Positions 53,164-61,442 of a DNA stretch of 64,000 nucleotides are shown one piece after another (position 1 is the first letter of the stretch; every line of letters starts with the position of its first letter). A program made the position numbers and the translations under genes. The stretch comes from an uncultured Alistipes sp. Its GTDB lineage: Bacteria > Bacteroidota > Bacteroidia > Bacteroidales > Rikenellaceae. The DNA lies in NCBI GenBank assembly GCA_944320685.1, contig CALUIK010000008.1, positions 47,528 to 111,527 of the forward strand, given 5' to 3'. Under the pieces are notes generated by a model. The model was not told the origin of the DNA. It saw only the letters and a program-made list of their open reading frames with translations, and searched no databases.

Positions 53164-53874
53164 ATGGCAAAGGTACCTACACCCCATATCGGGGCAAAGG
53201 ATGGGGAGATCGCCGACCGTGTCATCATGGCAGGCGACCCGTTGCGCGCCAAGTTCATGGCGGAGCGTTTCCTCGAGAATCCTGTTCAGTACAACTCCGT
53301 GCGCGGCATGCTGGGCTTCACGGGGATATATAAAGGCAAGCGCGTCTCGGTGCAGGGCCACGGCATGGGTATGCCGTCGATAGGCATCTATTCGTACGAG
53401 CTGTTCAACTTCTACGGTGTCAAGCGTATCATCCGTACGGGGTCAGCCGGTTCGATCAACGAAGGCGTGAAGATGGGCGACGTCGTGATAGGCATGGGTT
53501 CGTGCACCGATTCGAACTACGCCTCTCAATATCGTTTGCCCGGAACTTTCGCCCCGATTGCGGACTTCGGGCTGGTGCGAGCCGCCGTCGGGAAGGCCGA
53601 GGAACTGGGAGTCAGCTACAAGGTGGGCAACCTGCTTGCGAGCGACTTCTTCTACGGCGACGATGCCGAGAGCTGGAAGCAGTGGCGGAAGATGGGGGTA
53701 CTGGCCGTCGAGATGGAGGCTGCGGCGCTCTATATGAATGCCGCGCGCTGCGGCGGCGAGGCGCTTTGTATATGTACCGTCTCGGACTCTCTGATTACGG
53801 GCGAGGCCTGCTCGGCCGAGGAGCGCCAGACGAGTTTTACCAATATGATGGAGATTGCCTTCGGCATAATCTGA
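53164..53874 (+). CDS. deoD: purine nucleoside phosphorylase DeoD
   Basis: A 236-residue hexameric-type phosphorylase that splits purine (deoxy)nucleosides with phosphate. Signatures: N-terminal '[25 protein letters not shown]' split over the phosphate site, 'RTGSAGSI', '[12 protein letters not shown]' and 'VSDSLITGE' with the catalytic Asp. As the last gene of the operon it links nucleoside salvage with amino-sugar breakdown. Confidence 0.96.
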   Translation: MAKVPTPHIGAKDGEIADRVIMAGDPLRAKFMAERFLENPVQYNSVRGMLGFTGIYKGKRVSVQGHGMGMPSIGIYSYELFNFYGVKRIIRTGSAGSINEGVKMGDVVIGMGSCTDSNYASQYRLPGTFAPIADFGLVRAAVGKAEELGVSYKVGNLLASDFFYGDDAESWKQWRKMGVLAVEMEAAALYMNAARCGGEALCICTVSDSLITGEACSAEERQTSFTNMMEIAFGII

Positions 53875-53895
53875 CGTGCCTTTCGGCTTATTGTC

Positions 53896-53950
53896 AAGTC
53901 CCCTCCCCTCGGTGACGGTATGTTGTCGAGGAGGGGGGCTTAACGGTTTT
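53896..53950 (+). terminator. terminator of nagB2-nagB-deoD
   Basis: A 15-bp stem with one bulge (53896-53911 with 53926-53941) and a TTTTT run shortly after. Confidence 0.7.
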
Positions 53951-54042
53951 TATAAAGGTGTAACCGACAGGGGATTTTTGTGTCTATATATGTGAGACAA
54001 GGCTAAGCAGAATAGATTTTACCAACCTTAAGTATTATAATT

Positions 54043-55560
54043 ATGAGAAATTTTTGCGAATGCGGCACAAGCCGCCCGTGCGGTGAGATGCGGCGGCGCG
54101 GCCTGCGTGCGGCGGTTGTGGCCGTTATGGTTGTTGCGGCGTGGCTGCCGTTTCCGCGGCGTGCCGCGGCACAGCAGCGGGAGCTGCCGAAACTGACGAA
54201 GGAGCAGATGTATATGGATTACGACAGCCTGCGCATGGTGCTGCACAAATATTGGCCTCACGGCGAGGTGCAGCGTCTGGTCACGGGATACGATGCCTAT
54301 GCGCGTATCGACAGCCTGCGCGGCGCTATCGACACGGTGACGTGCGAGTCGGGCTTCTTCAGCATTATCATGCAGACGATGTTCGCCTGCAACGACCAGC
54401 ACGTGAGCCTGTCGTGGGAGTCGTGGTGCCGCGAGGAGTCGGCCATAACGAGCGAGTGGTCGAAGCGCTATAATACCTTCGGATATGACCAGAAACGTGC
54501 CGTTAAGTATGTCGGCGGCCGTTACTATACGCTGCGGCAGGTCGATGCCGAGACGGGCGGGGAGGTAGTGCCGTCGGGGGCTCGCCTTCTGGCTGTGGGC
54601 GGTATCCCGATCGACGAATATGCCGCGGGGGCGAATATGCGCATGCAGGCCAATACGCTGTGGGACTGGGAGCGCGGCAAGTTCTATACGGTCGATCTGA
54701 ACGACCCGCGCACCATCGGCGCCGCCGACCGCAATACGTGGACGATCCGTCACGGCGGCCGCACGCGCACGGTGGACCTCGACGGGACGCGCGCGGAGGC
54801 GGAGAGGGGGCCCAATGCCGGTTTCCGCGGCGTGCGTTACTTCGGGCGCGACGGCATACTGTTCGTGCGCCTGCCGTCGATGTCGCCGCAGGTGAGCGCC
54901 GAGATATGCGAGCAACTGCAGGCGTATGCCGGACGCCGTATAGACAAGGTGGTGATAGACGTGCGTGGCAACGGCGGCGGCAGCGATCTGGCGTGGATGG
55001 ACCTTCTGGCGGCGATAACCGACAGGACGATCGCGCCCGACTGCCGTATGGCCTTCAAGGAGCGCTGGCGTGCCGAGGAGATGGGGACAAAAGCCGAACG
55101 TGTGGTCTATGGCCGCGATACGCTCTATGCCGTGCCGGGGACGGACAAGATCGTGCCGTCGGAGCGGTCGCTCCGCTATGGCGGCAAGATATATGTCATA
55201 TTCGATGCCGACAGGTGCTACTCGTCTACGGGGTCGCTGCTCTCGGCTTGTGCCGTGGATGACCGTCTGGTGAGCGTAGGCCAGAGGTCGGGTTTCCTGC
55301 TCGGGGTGGGGACAACGCCTATGCCGGGATTTCTCGACCACTCGAAGATCGTCTACCGCATACCTCTGGCACTGGAGGTGACAGGGGCGCGTGATGGACG
55401 CCCCGAGGATTGCTATATGGGCCATGTCGAGGTCGAGGTGCCGGTACGCAGCTTCAAGAAGTATTATGCGCCGTATTACGGGACCGACGAGGACATATAC
55501 GGCGAGGAGTTCCTTTACAACCGCGACGCCTGCTTTCGCCGTATCCTGCGGCTGAAGTGA
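54043..55560 (+). CDS. S41 family peptidase
   Basis: A 505-residue exported protein: a signal peptide with a long basic N-region (cut near residue 44, RRAAAQ), a small helical N-domain and an S41 (tail-specific protease) domain. 'KVVIDVRGNGGGSDLAW' (about residue 303) is the family motif and 'RCYSSTGSLLSACAVDD' holds the putative nucleophilic Ser. No clear PDZ domain is seen, though 'GARLLAVGGIPIDEYA' resembles one strand of it. It is a single gene, probably periplasmic. Confidence 0.82.
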   Translation: MRNFCECGTSRPCGEMRRRGLRAAVVAVMVVAAWLPFPRRAAAQQRELPKLTKEQMYMDYDSLRMVLHKYWPHGEVQRLVTGYDAYARIDSLRGAIDTVTCESGFFSIIMQTMFACNDQHVSLSWESWCREESAITSEWSKRYNTFGYDQKRAVKYVGGRYYTLRQVDAETGGEVVPSGARLLAVGGIPIDEYAAGANMRMQANTLWDWERGKFYTVDLNDPRTIGAADRNTWTIRHGGRTRTVDLDGTRAEAERGPNAGFRGVRYFGRDGILFVRLPSMSPQVSAEICEQLQAYAGRRIDKVVIDVRGNGGGSDLAWMDLLAAITDRTIAPDCRMAFKERWRAEEMGTKAERVVYGRDTLYAVPGTDKIVPSERSLRYGGKIYVIFDADRCYSSTGSLLSACAVDDRLVSVGQRSGFLLGVGTTPMPGFLDHSKIVYRIPLALEVTGARDGRPEDCYMGHVEVEVPVRSFKKYYAPYYGTDEDIYGEEFLYNRDACFRRILRLK

Positions 55561-55628
55561 TGCTTCGGAGGCGAATGTAGATGGAGATGTGCGCGGGCGG
55601 GGATGCAGGTCTTCGTCCGCGCCGTTTT

Positions 55629-55658
55629 TTGCCGTACGCCGAAAAAAAGGTATCTTTG
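55629..55658 (+). promoter_or_regulatory. ribokinase promoter
   Basis: TTG (55629-55631), 19 bp, TATCTTTG (55651-55658). It is so close to the gene that the leader is about 15-20 nt. Confidence 0.7.
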
Positions 55659-55678
55659 GAGGAGAAAACATCGTGCGG

Positions 55679-56605
55679 ATGAAAAGGATCGTTGTCATAG
55701 GCAGCAGCAATACCGATATGGTGGTCAAGGCGCCGCGCCTGCCGGCGGCGGGGGAGACCGTCCTCGGCGGAGAGTTCATGATGAATGCCGGCGGCAAGGG
55801 GGCCAATCAGGCCGTGGCCGCGACCCGTTACGGAGGCCGTGTGTCGTTCGTGGCGCGTGTCGGGGACGACATGTTCGGACGGCAGACGCTCGCGGCGATG
55901 CGCGGGGACGGCATCGACACCTCGTATGTCACGATAGACGGGGAACACTCGTCGGGTGTCGCACTCATCTCGGTCAATGCCGAGGGTGAGAACTCGATCG
56001 TAGTGGCGTCGGGAGCCAATATGGCTCTCGGCAGGGAGGACATCGACCGTGCGGCAGGGGAGATATGTGCGGCCGATGTGGTGCTTATGCAGCTGGAGGT
56101 GCCGGTGTCGACCGTTGCGTATGCCGCCGAGGTGGCTGCGGCAGCGGGCGTGCCCGTGATACTGAACCCTGCGCCTGCACCTACCGAACCGTTGGGCGCG
56201 GAACTGTTGTCGCGGCTGGAGGCAATAACGCCTAACCGCAGCGAAGCGGCGCGTATATCGGGGATAGAGGTGACGGATACCGGGAGTGCGCGGCGTGCGG
56301 CCGAGGCGATCCATGCAATGGGCGTGCGCAATGTAATCATCACGCTGGGCGGCGAAGGGTCGCTGGTGTATGACGGCGTGCACTTCGAACATGTGGAGGC
56401 CGTGCGTGTGGAAGCTGTCGATACAACGGCTGCGGGCGACACATTCAACGGCGTGCTGGCCTGCTGCATGGCCGAAGGCCGCACCCTTGCCGAGGCGGCC
56501 CGTATGGCGGGCGTTGCGGCGGCCATAAGCGTCACGCGCATGGGGGCGCAGTCGGCGGCGCCGACACGTGCTGAGGTTGAGGCATTCATTAAGGAAATAA
56601 GATAG
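55679..56605 (+). CDS. rbsK: ribokinase
   Basis: A 308-residue PfkB-family sugar kinase. 'GSSNTDMVVKAPRLPAAGE' and 'NAGGKGANQAVAA' form the substrate lid region, and 'VDTTAAGDTFNGVLA' the anion hole with the catalytic Asp. These are the ribokinase variants, so the likely product is ribose 5-phosphate, which would use ribose set free from nucleosides. The ATG at 55679 was chosen; a GTG six bases earlier is possible. The AlkD-like gene follows after 6 bp. Confidence 0.9.
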   Translation: MKRIVVIGSSNTDMVVKAPRLPAAGETVLGGEFMMNAGGKGANQAVAATRYGGRVSFVARVGDDMFGRQTLAAMRGDGIDTSYVTIDGEHSSGVALISVNAEGENSIVVASGANMALGREDIDRAAGEICAADVVLMQLEVPVSTVAYAAEVAAAAGVPVILNPAPAPTEPLGAELLSRLEAITPNRSEAARISGIEVTDTGSARRAAEAIHAMGVRNVIITLGGEGSLVYDGVHFEHVEAVRVEAVDTTAAGDTFNGVLACCMAEGRTLAEAARMAGVAAAISVTRMGAQSAAPTRAEVEAFIKEIR

Positions 56606-56611
56606 ACCGAC

Positions 56612-57313
56612 ATGACTGAAAATGTTATTGAGCGTATCGAACGAGAACTGCGCTCGATGGCCGACGAGCCGTACCGTGCGTTCCATGCGCGGCTGATTCC
56701 GACGGTAGCGCCGGGACGTATCATCGGCGTGCGGACGCCGCAGTTGAGGCGTTATGCCCGTGAACTGTCGCGCGACGACGCCATGTCGGAGCGGTTCCTT
56801 GCCGAGCTGCCGCACCGCTATTACGAGGAATATAACCTGCACGGGGAACTTGTTACACGGCGCACGAAGGAGATCGGCCGCCTGATTGCGGAACTGGACC
56901 GCCTTCTGCCCTATGTCGACAATTGGGCCACGTGCGACATGATCTCGCCCAAGCTTTTCTCCCGCTATCCCGTACAGGCCGAGGCTGCCATCGTACGCTG
57001 GCTGCGGAGCGGACATACGTATACGGTACGTTTTGCGGTGGTCTCGCTGCTGGGATTCTTCCTCGACGAGCATTTCCGTGCCGAGCACCTCGATTGGATT
57101 TGCGGCCTGAAGAGCGACGAATACTACGTACGCATGGCTGTGGCATGGTATATCAGCGTGGCGCTGGTCAAACAGTGGGATGCCGCCATCGGAGTGCTGC
57201 GCTGCGGCTGCCTCGACCGCGAGGTGCACAACAAAGCCATACAGAAGGCTGTCGAGAGCTGCCGCATAAGCGACGAAAGGAAGGATCTGCTGCGGTCGCT
57301 ACGCCGCAGATAG
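56612..57313 (+). CDS. AlkD-like DNA alkylation repair protein
   Basis: A 233-residue all-helical HEAT-like protein of the DNA alkylation repair family. Diagnostic segments are 'IIGVRTPQLRRYARELSRD', 'YYEEYNLHGELVTR', 'YVDNWATCDM' and 'YYVRMAVAWYISVALVKQ'. AlkD removes bulky or positively charged alkyl bases without base flipping. Whether this shorter Bacteroidetes form is active as a glycosylase is unknown. It is cotranscribed with rbsK. Confidence 0.87.
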   Translation: MTENVIERIERELRSMADEPYRAFHARLIPTVAPGRIIGVRTPQLRRYARELSRDDAMSERFLAELPHRYYEEYNLHGELVTRRTKEIGRLIAELDRLLPYVDNWATCDMISPKLFSRYPVQAEAAIVRWLRSGHTYTVRFAVVSLLGFFLDEHFRAEHLDWICGLKSDEYYVRMAVAWYISVALVKQWDAAIGVLRCGCLDREVHNKAIQKAVESCRISDERKDLLRSLRRR

Positions 57314-57453
57314 AAGGCTCTTGCGGGATTTTTATGCACGAATGATTTGCCGTGCGGCCGATTCTTGCCCCGAGAGGCGGCAGTATCGGCCATTTTTGGT
57401 ATCTTTACGCCGAAATGCGGCGGCCTCGCAGGCCGTAATTCTACATTTGTCAG

Positions 57454-59868
57454 ATGATACGTTATATTGTAGTTTTTTTCATGCTCGTGCAGGTATGTAC
57501 GGCCACGGCCCAAGGGACCGGACCGTCGTTGCGCGGCCGAGTGACGGATGCTGCTACAGGGGCGGCCATAGAGTATGCCGATGTCGTCGTGACCGATGCC
57601 GAGAACCGTACCGTCGCCATGACGACAGTGCGCAACGGCACCTTCGAGATAGGGCATGTGCGCGAAGGGCGTTTCGCCGTTACGGTAATGCTGGTAGGAT
57701 ATGTGCCATACGAGAGCGGGGAGCTCGATTTCAAGGACGGGTGCACTGTCGACTTGGGCGAGGTGCGGTTGTCGATGATTGAGAACGGCCTCGAAGAGGT
57801 TGTCGTGCGGGGCGAGCGCAGCAGGATCGTATACAAACTCGACCGTCAGGCGGTGAATGCCTCGGCGGCGTTGTCGGCGTCGGGCGGTACGGCCGTCGAC
57901 GTGCTGCGGTCGACGCCCTCGGTGCGTATAGATGCCGACGGCGAGGTGTCGTTCCGCGGCAGTACGGGTTTCCTTGTATATGTCGACGGCAAGCAGAGCA
58001 TGCTGGAGGGGACGCAGGCGCTGGAGCAGGTCGCCGCCTCGAACATCGACCAGATAGAGATCATCACGACACCGTCGGCGCGTTACCGTACGGACGGTGA
58101 CGTGGGCATAATAAACATTACGACCAAGCGCCATGACGACGAGGGGGTCAGCGGAGCGGTCAATCTTTCGGGCAGTACTGTCGGCATGTGGAACGGCGAT
58201 GTGCTGCTGTCGTACCGACACGGCTACAGTCGGTGGTATGTCGGCGGCGCGGCCGCCGAGATCAAGGGCAAGAGCGATTTCGAGCAGAGCAAAACCACCA
58301 TTGTCGATGACTTTGTCACCACGTCCGACGCCGACGGCATACGCCACAGCAACAATTCGTCGTATATCGGCCGTGTGGGGTGGGAATACAGCCGTGGCGG
58401 CCACGACCTGAATGTCGAGTTCCAAAGCGGCGACACGAAAACGGCGCGCGGCGGCGACATGAGCTATTACGAGCATCGCATGCAGGGCGACGCACTGCTC
58501 AACGACAACCTCTACGACAGCCACGACCGTTACTCTAACGAGAAGAGTCTTGCACAGCTTTCAACCGACTATACCGTCCGTCTCAACGAGCGTGGCGACC
58601 GCTTAGCCGTGACGGGGCGCCTGCGTTACGACTGGTATGCGCTGGAATATACCGAGAGCAACATGTTCGACACTGCGGGCGAACGTTACGAGGGTACGCG
58701 CGGTTACGAGAAGGAGCACCACTGGGATTTCGACGGCGGTGTATCCTACCTGCTCAACTACCGCGAACAGGGGTCGCTGGAGGTAGGATACCAATATACT
58801 TCATACAGCGAACACGGCGGTTACAACATCAAGTATTGGGATCGCGGCAAACTCGATTTCGAGTGGCAGGACGACTTGAGTGCCCCGTTCTTCTACCGCC
58901 GTCAGATACATTCCGCCTATGTTATGGTGAGCGACGAGGTGGGGCGCGTCTCTTTCGATGCGGGCCTGCGCGCCGACAACACCATCGACGAACTGACGAT
59001 TGACGTCGAGGGTGCCGACCGTTACATAAAGCGTCTGGAGCTCTTCCCCTCGGCGCATGCGGCATACGACGCCGGCGGCGGCAATGTCGTCTCGGCTGCA
59101 TACTCATACCGTACGAACCGTCCGGGAATATGGCAGCTGGAACCGTATATAACCTACGAGGATTATTATACCAAGCAGATAGGCAATCCCGACATACACC
59201 CCGAATATATCCATTCGGCCGAGATCGGTTACCGTAAGACCATTGCCGAAGAGAACTCCGTTGCCGTGACGGGATTCCTGCGTTCGCGCCGCGGCATGAT
59301 CGACCGCGTGCGTGTGGCCTACGAGCCCGGGGTGACGCTCGATTCGCTCATAAACGCCGGCCGCGACCTCGCCGCGGGAGTCGAGCTGAATGCCCGCGTC
59401 AAGGCGGCGCGGTGGTGGAACATGACCGTCAACGGCAGTGTATTCCGCTACCGTTTCACGAGCGAGTACGAGGGTTGTGCCGATGCCTCCAACACGAGTT
59501 ATTCGGTGGGGTGGATCAACAACTTTTCGATCGGCAAGACCACGCGCGTGCAGTTCGATGCCAACGTGGTGGGCCCCACGGTCCTGACACAGGGCCGTGA
59601 GGAGGCATACTGTTATTTCGACCTCGCGGTGCGGCAGCAGCTATGGCGCGACAAGGTGTCGGCCTCGCTCGTCGTGCACGACATCTTCCGTACGGCGCGC
59701 TATGACAACCGCCGCGCTACGCCGACGCTGGTGTCGACGACGCATGTGCGGCCCTATTATCCCAACATCGTGCTGTCGTTGAGCTATGCCTTCAATGCGG
59801 CGGAGAGGAGGGTGCCGGCATCGGGGGCTGTTTCGTCGGGCGCCAGCTTCGTGGGCAAGGATTTCTGA
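57454..59868 (+). CDS. TonB-dependent receptor, OMP_b-brl_3 type
   Basis: An 804-residue outer-membrane protein: signal peptide (1-21), carboxypeptidase-regulatory-like domain ('LRGRVTDAATGAAIEYADVVV', residues 26-105), a plug ('DVLRSTPSVRIDADGEVSFRG', 'ASNIDQIEIITTPSARY') and a 14- to 22-strand barrel. It is not of the SusC class: it lacks the SusC signatures and has no susD partner. Substrate unknown; siderophore- or peptide-type ligands are typical. It is a single gene. Confidence 0.87.
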   Translation: MIRYIVVFFMLVQVCTATAQGTGPSLRGRVTDAATGAAIEYADVVVTDAENRTVAMTTVRNGTFEIGHVREGRFAVTVMLVGYVPYESGELDFKDGCTVDLGEVRLSMIENGLEEVVVRGERSRIVYKLDRQAVNASAALSASGGTAVDVLRSTPSVRIDADGEVSFRGSTGFLVYVDGKQSMLEGTQALEQVAASNIDQIEIITTPSARYRTDGDVGIINITTKRHDDEGVSGAVNLSGSTVGMWNGDVLLSYRHGYSRWYVGGAAAEIKGKSDFEQSKTTIVDDFVTTSDADGIRHSNNSSYIGRVGWEYSRGGHDLNVEFQSGDTKTARGGDMSYYEHRMQGDALLNDNLYDSHDRYSNEKSLAQLSTDYTVRLNERGDRLAVTGRLRYDWYALEYTESNMFDTAGERYEGTRGYEKEHHWDFDGGVSYLLNYREQGSLEVGYQYTSYSEHGGYNIKYWDRGKLDFEWQDDLSAPFFYRRQIHSAYVMVSDEVGRVSFDAGLRADNTIDELTIDVEGADRYIKRLELFPSAHAAYDAGGGNVVSAAYSYRTNRPGIWQLEPYITYEDYYTKQIGNPDIHPEYIHSAEIGYRKTIAEENSVAVTGFLRSRRGMIDRVRVAYEPGVTLDSLINAGRDLAAGVELNARVKAARWWNMTVNGSVFRYRFTSEYEGCADASNTSYSVGWINNFSIGKTTRVQFDANVVGPTVLTQGREEAYCYFDLAVRQQLWRDKVSASLVVHDIFRTARYDNRRATPTLVSTTHVRPYYPNIVLSLSYAFNAAERRVPASGAVSSGASFVGKDF

Positions 59869-59980
59869 TTCGGGCGTGTCTCCGCCGTGTAGCGCCATAC
59901 GCCGTTGTCGCTGCCGTGTCGGTATCATCCCTGTCTCCGATACGGCTGTCAGGGACGGGTAGCCGGTGCCGGCGTGAGGC

Positions 59981-60011
59981 TTGCTTGTGGCGGCGGTTTT
60001 TTGTAATTTTG
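59981..60011 (+). promoter_or_regulatory. promoter of the MFS transporter gene
   Basis: TTG (59981-59983), 20 bp, TAATTTTG (60004-60011): full consensus, 20 bp before the ATG. Confidence 0.75.
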
Positions 60012-60030
60012 CCGCAGGATTTCTCGGATC

Positions 60031-61428
60031 ATGACAAACATTATCGGAAATACCGAGTGGAACGGGCTGCCCGTACCCCTGCGGTGGGGGGCCATTGTCG
60101 CTGTGGCGTTCGGTGTGTCGGTTTCGGTTGTCGACAGCGTTATCGCCAACGTGGCACTGCCCACACTGGCGGCGGAGTTCGGCATATCGTCGGCCAATTC
60201 GGTGTGGATAGTAAATGCCTATCAGCTGGCGTTGATAACCACACTGCTCATATTCTCTAATATGGGCGATATTATCGGTTATCGCCGTATATACATTTCG
60301 GGCCTTGTACTTTTTACGGCCGCGTCGGCGGGCTGCGCCCTCTCGTCGACCTTCGTCTCGCTTATCGCGTGGCGTGCGGCGCAGGGCATAGGCGCGGCGG
60401 CCATCACGAGCGTTAACACGACGTTGATACGTATCATATATCCGCGCCATATGCTGGGGCGCGGTATGGGTATCAACGCTACGGTCGTGGCCGTCTCGTC
60501 GGTGGCGGGGCCGTCGGTGGCGGCGGCGATACTCTCCGTGACGACATGGCACTGGCTCTTTGCCGTGAATCTGCCTATCGGCCTTGTCGCTTTTGTTCTC
60601 AGCTGCCGTTTCCTGCCGCAGAACCCAGTTCGGGTCGAAGGGCGTCGCTTCGACTGGCGCAGCGGCGTAATGTGCGCCCTTTCGTTCGGTCTTGCCATGG
60701 CCTGCGTTGAAGGATATTCTCACAGCATGGCGATACATGCGTGGATCGTGATGGCGGCCGTCACCGTCGTCGTGGCGTGGCGTTTCGTTAAGGACCAGTT
60801 GCACAAGACGATGCCGATACTGCCGTTCGATCTGTTGAAGATACCGATCTTCTCGCTTTCGATCGTTACGTCGATATGTTCTTTTACGGCGCAGATGCTG
60901 GCTATGGTGTCGCTGCCATTCATCCTGCAGCACAGCATGGGCTACGACGCCGTAAGCACAGGCCTAATCTTCACGGCATGGCCTATGGTCATCATGGTGG
61001 TGGCTCCCGTGGCCGGTGTCTTGGCCGAACATATACATGCGGGCTATCTGGGCCTGACGGGGCTGCTCGTCATGACAGCGGGCCTTGTGATGCTGGGCCT
61101 GCTGCCGGCGGAGCCTTCGGATTTCGACATAATCTGGCGGCTTGTGGTGTGCGGCATGGGTTTCGGACTGTTCCAGTCGCCCAACAACAGTATCATGATC
61201 GCGTCGGCGCCGCAGCACCGTAGCGGTTCGGCCAGCGGCATGCTGGCTACGGCACGGCTTACGGGACAGACGGCTGGCGCGGCGTTGGTGGCCTTCTTCT
61301 TCCATTGGCACGGCGGTGAGACTACCATGACGCCTCTGTTCGTGGCGGCGGCGTTCGCCTTCTTAGGGGCGCTGCTCTCGGCCTCGCGTATACACCTGCC
61401 TCTTCCCGAAGCGTTGATGCGGCCATAA
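60031..61428 (+). CDS. MFS transporter, DHA2 (EmrB/QacA-like) family
   Basis: A 465-residue transporter with about 14 membrane helices. Helix 1 has 'VSVVDSVIANVALPTLAAEF', the acidic motif of drug:H+ antiporters; 'GDIIGYRRIYISG' is MFS motif A; and 'VSSVAGPSVAAAI' is antiporter motif C. It probably exports toxic compounds. malQ starts 14 bp after its stop, so the two may share a transcript. Confidence 0.88.
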   Translation: MTNIIGNTEWNGLPVPLRWGAIVAVAFGVSVSVVDSVIANVALPTLAAEFGISSANSVWIVNAYQLALITTLLIFSNMGDIIGYRRIYISGLVLFTAASAGCALSSTFVSLIAWRAAQGIGAAAITSVNTTLIRIIYPRHMLGRGMGINATVVAVSSVAGPSVAAAILSVTTWHWLFAVNLPIGLVAFVLSCRFLPQNPVRVEGRRFDWRSGVMCALSFGLAMACVEGYSHSMAIHAWIVMAAVTVVVAWRFVKDQLHKTMPILPFDLLKIPIFSLSIVTSICSFTAQMLAMVSLPFILQHSMGYDAVSTGLIFTAWPMVIMVVAPVAGVLAEHIHAGYLGLTGLLVMTAGLVMLGLLPAEPSDFDIIWRLVVCGMGFGLFQSPNNSIMIASAPQHRSGSASGMLATARLTGQTAGAALVAFFFHWHGGETTMTPLFVAAAFAFLGALLSASRIHLPLPEALMRP

Positions 61429-61442
61429 ACTGTAGGAATGGA

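Noticed and set aside
54028..57229. Two leftward frames of about 590 residues opposite the S41, ribokinase and AlkD-like genes
   Set aside because: Antisense shadows running across three different real genes.
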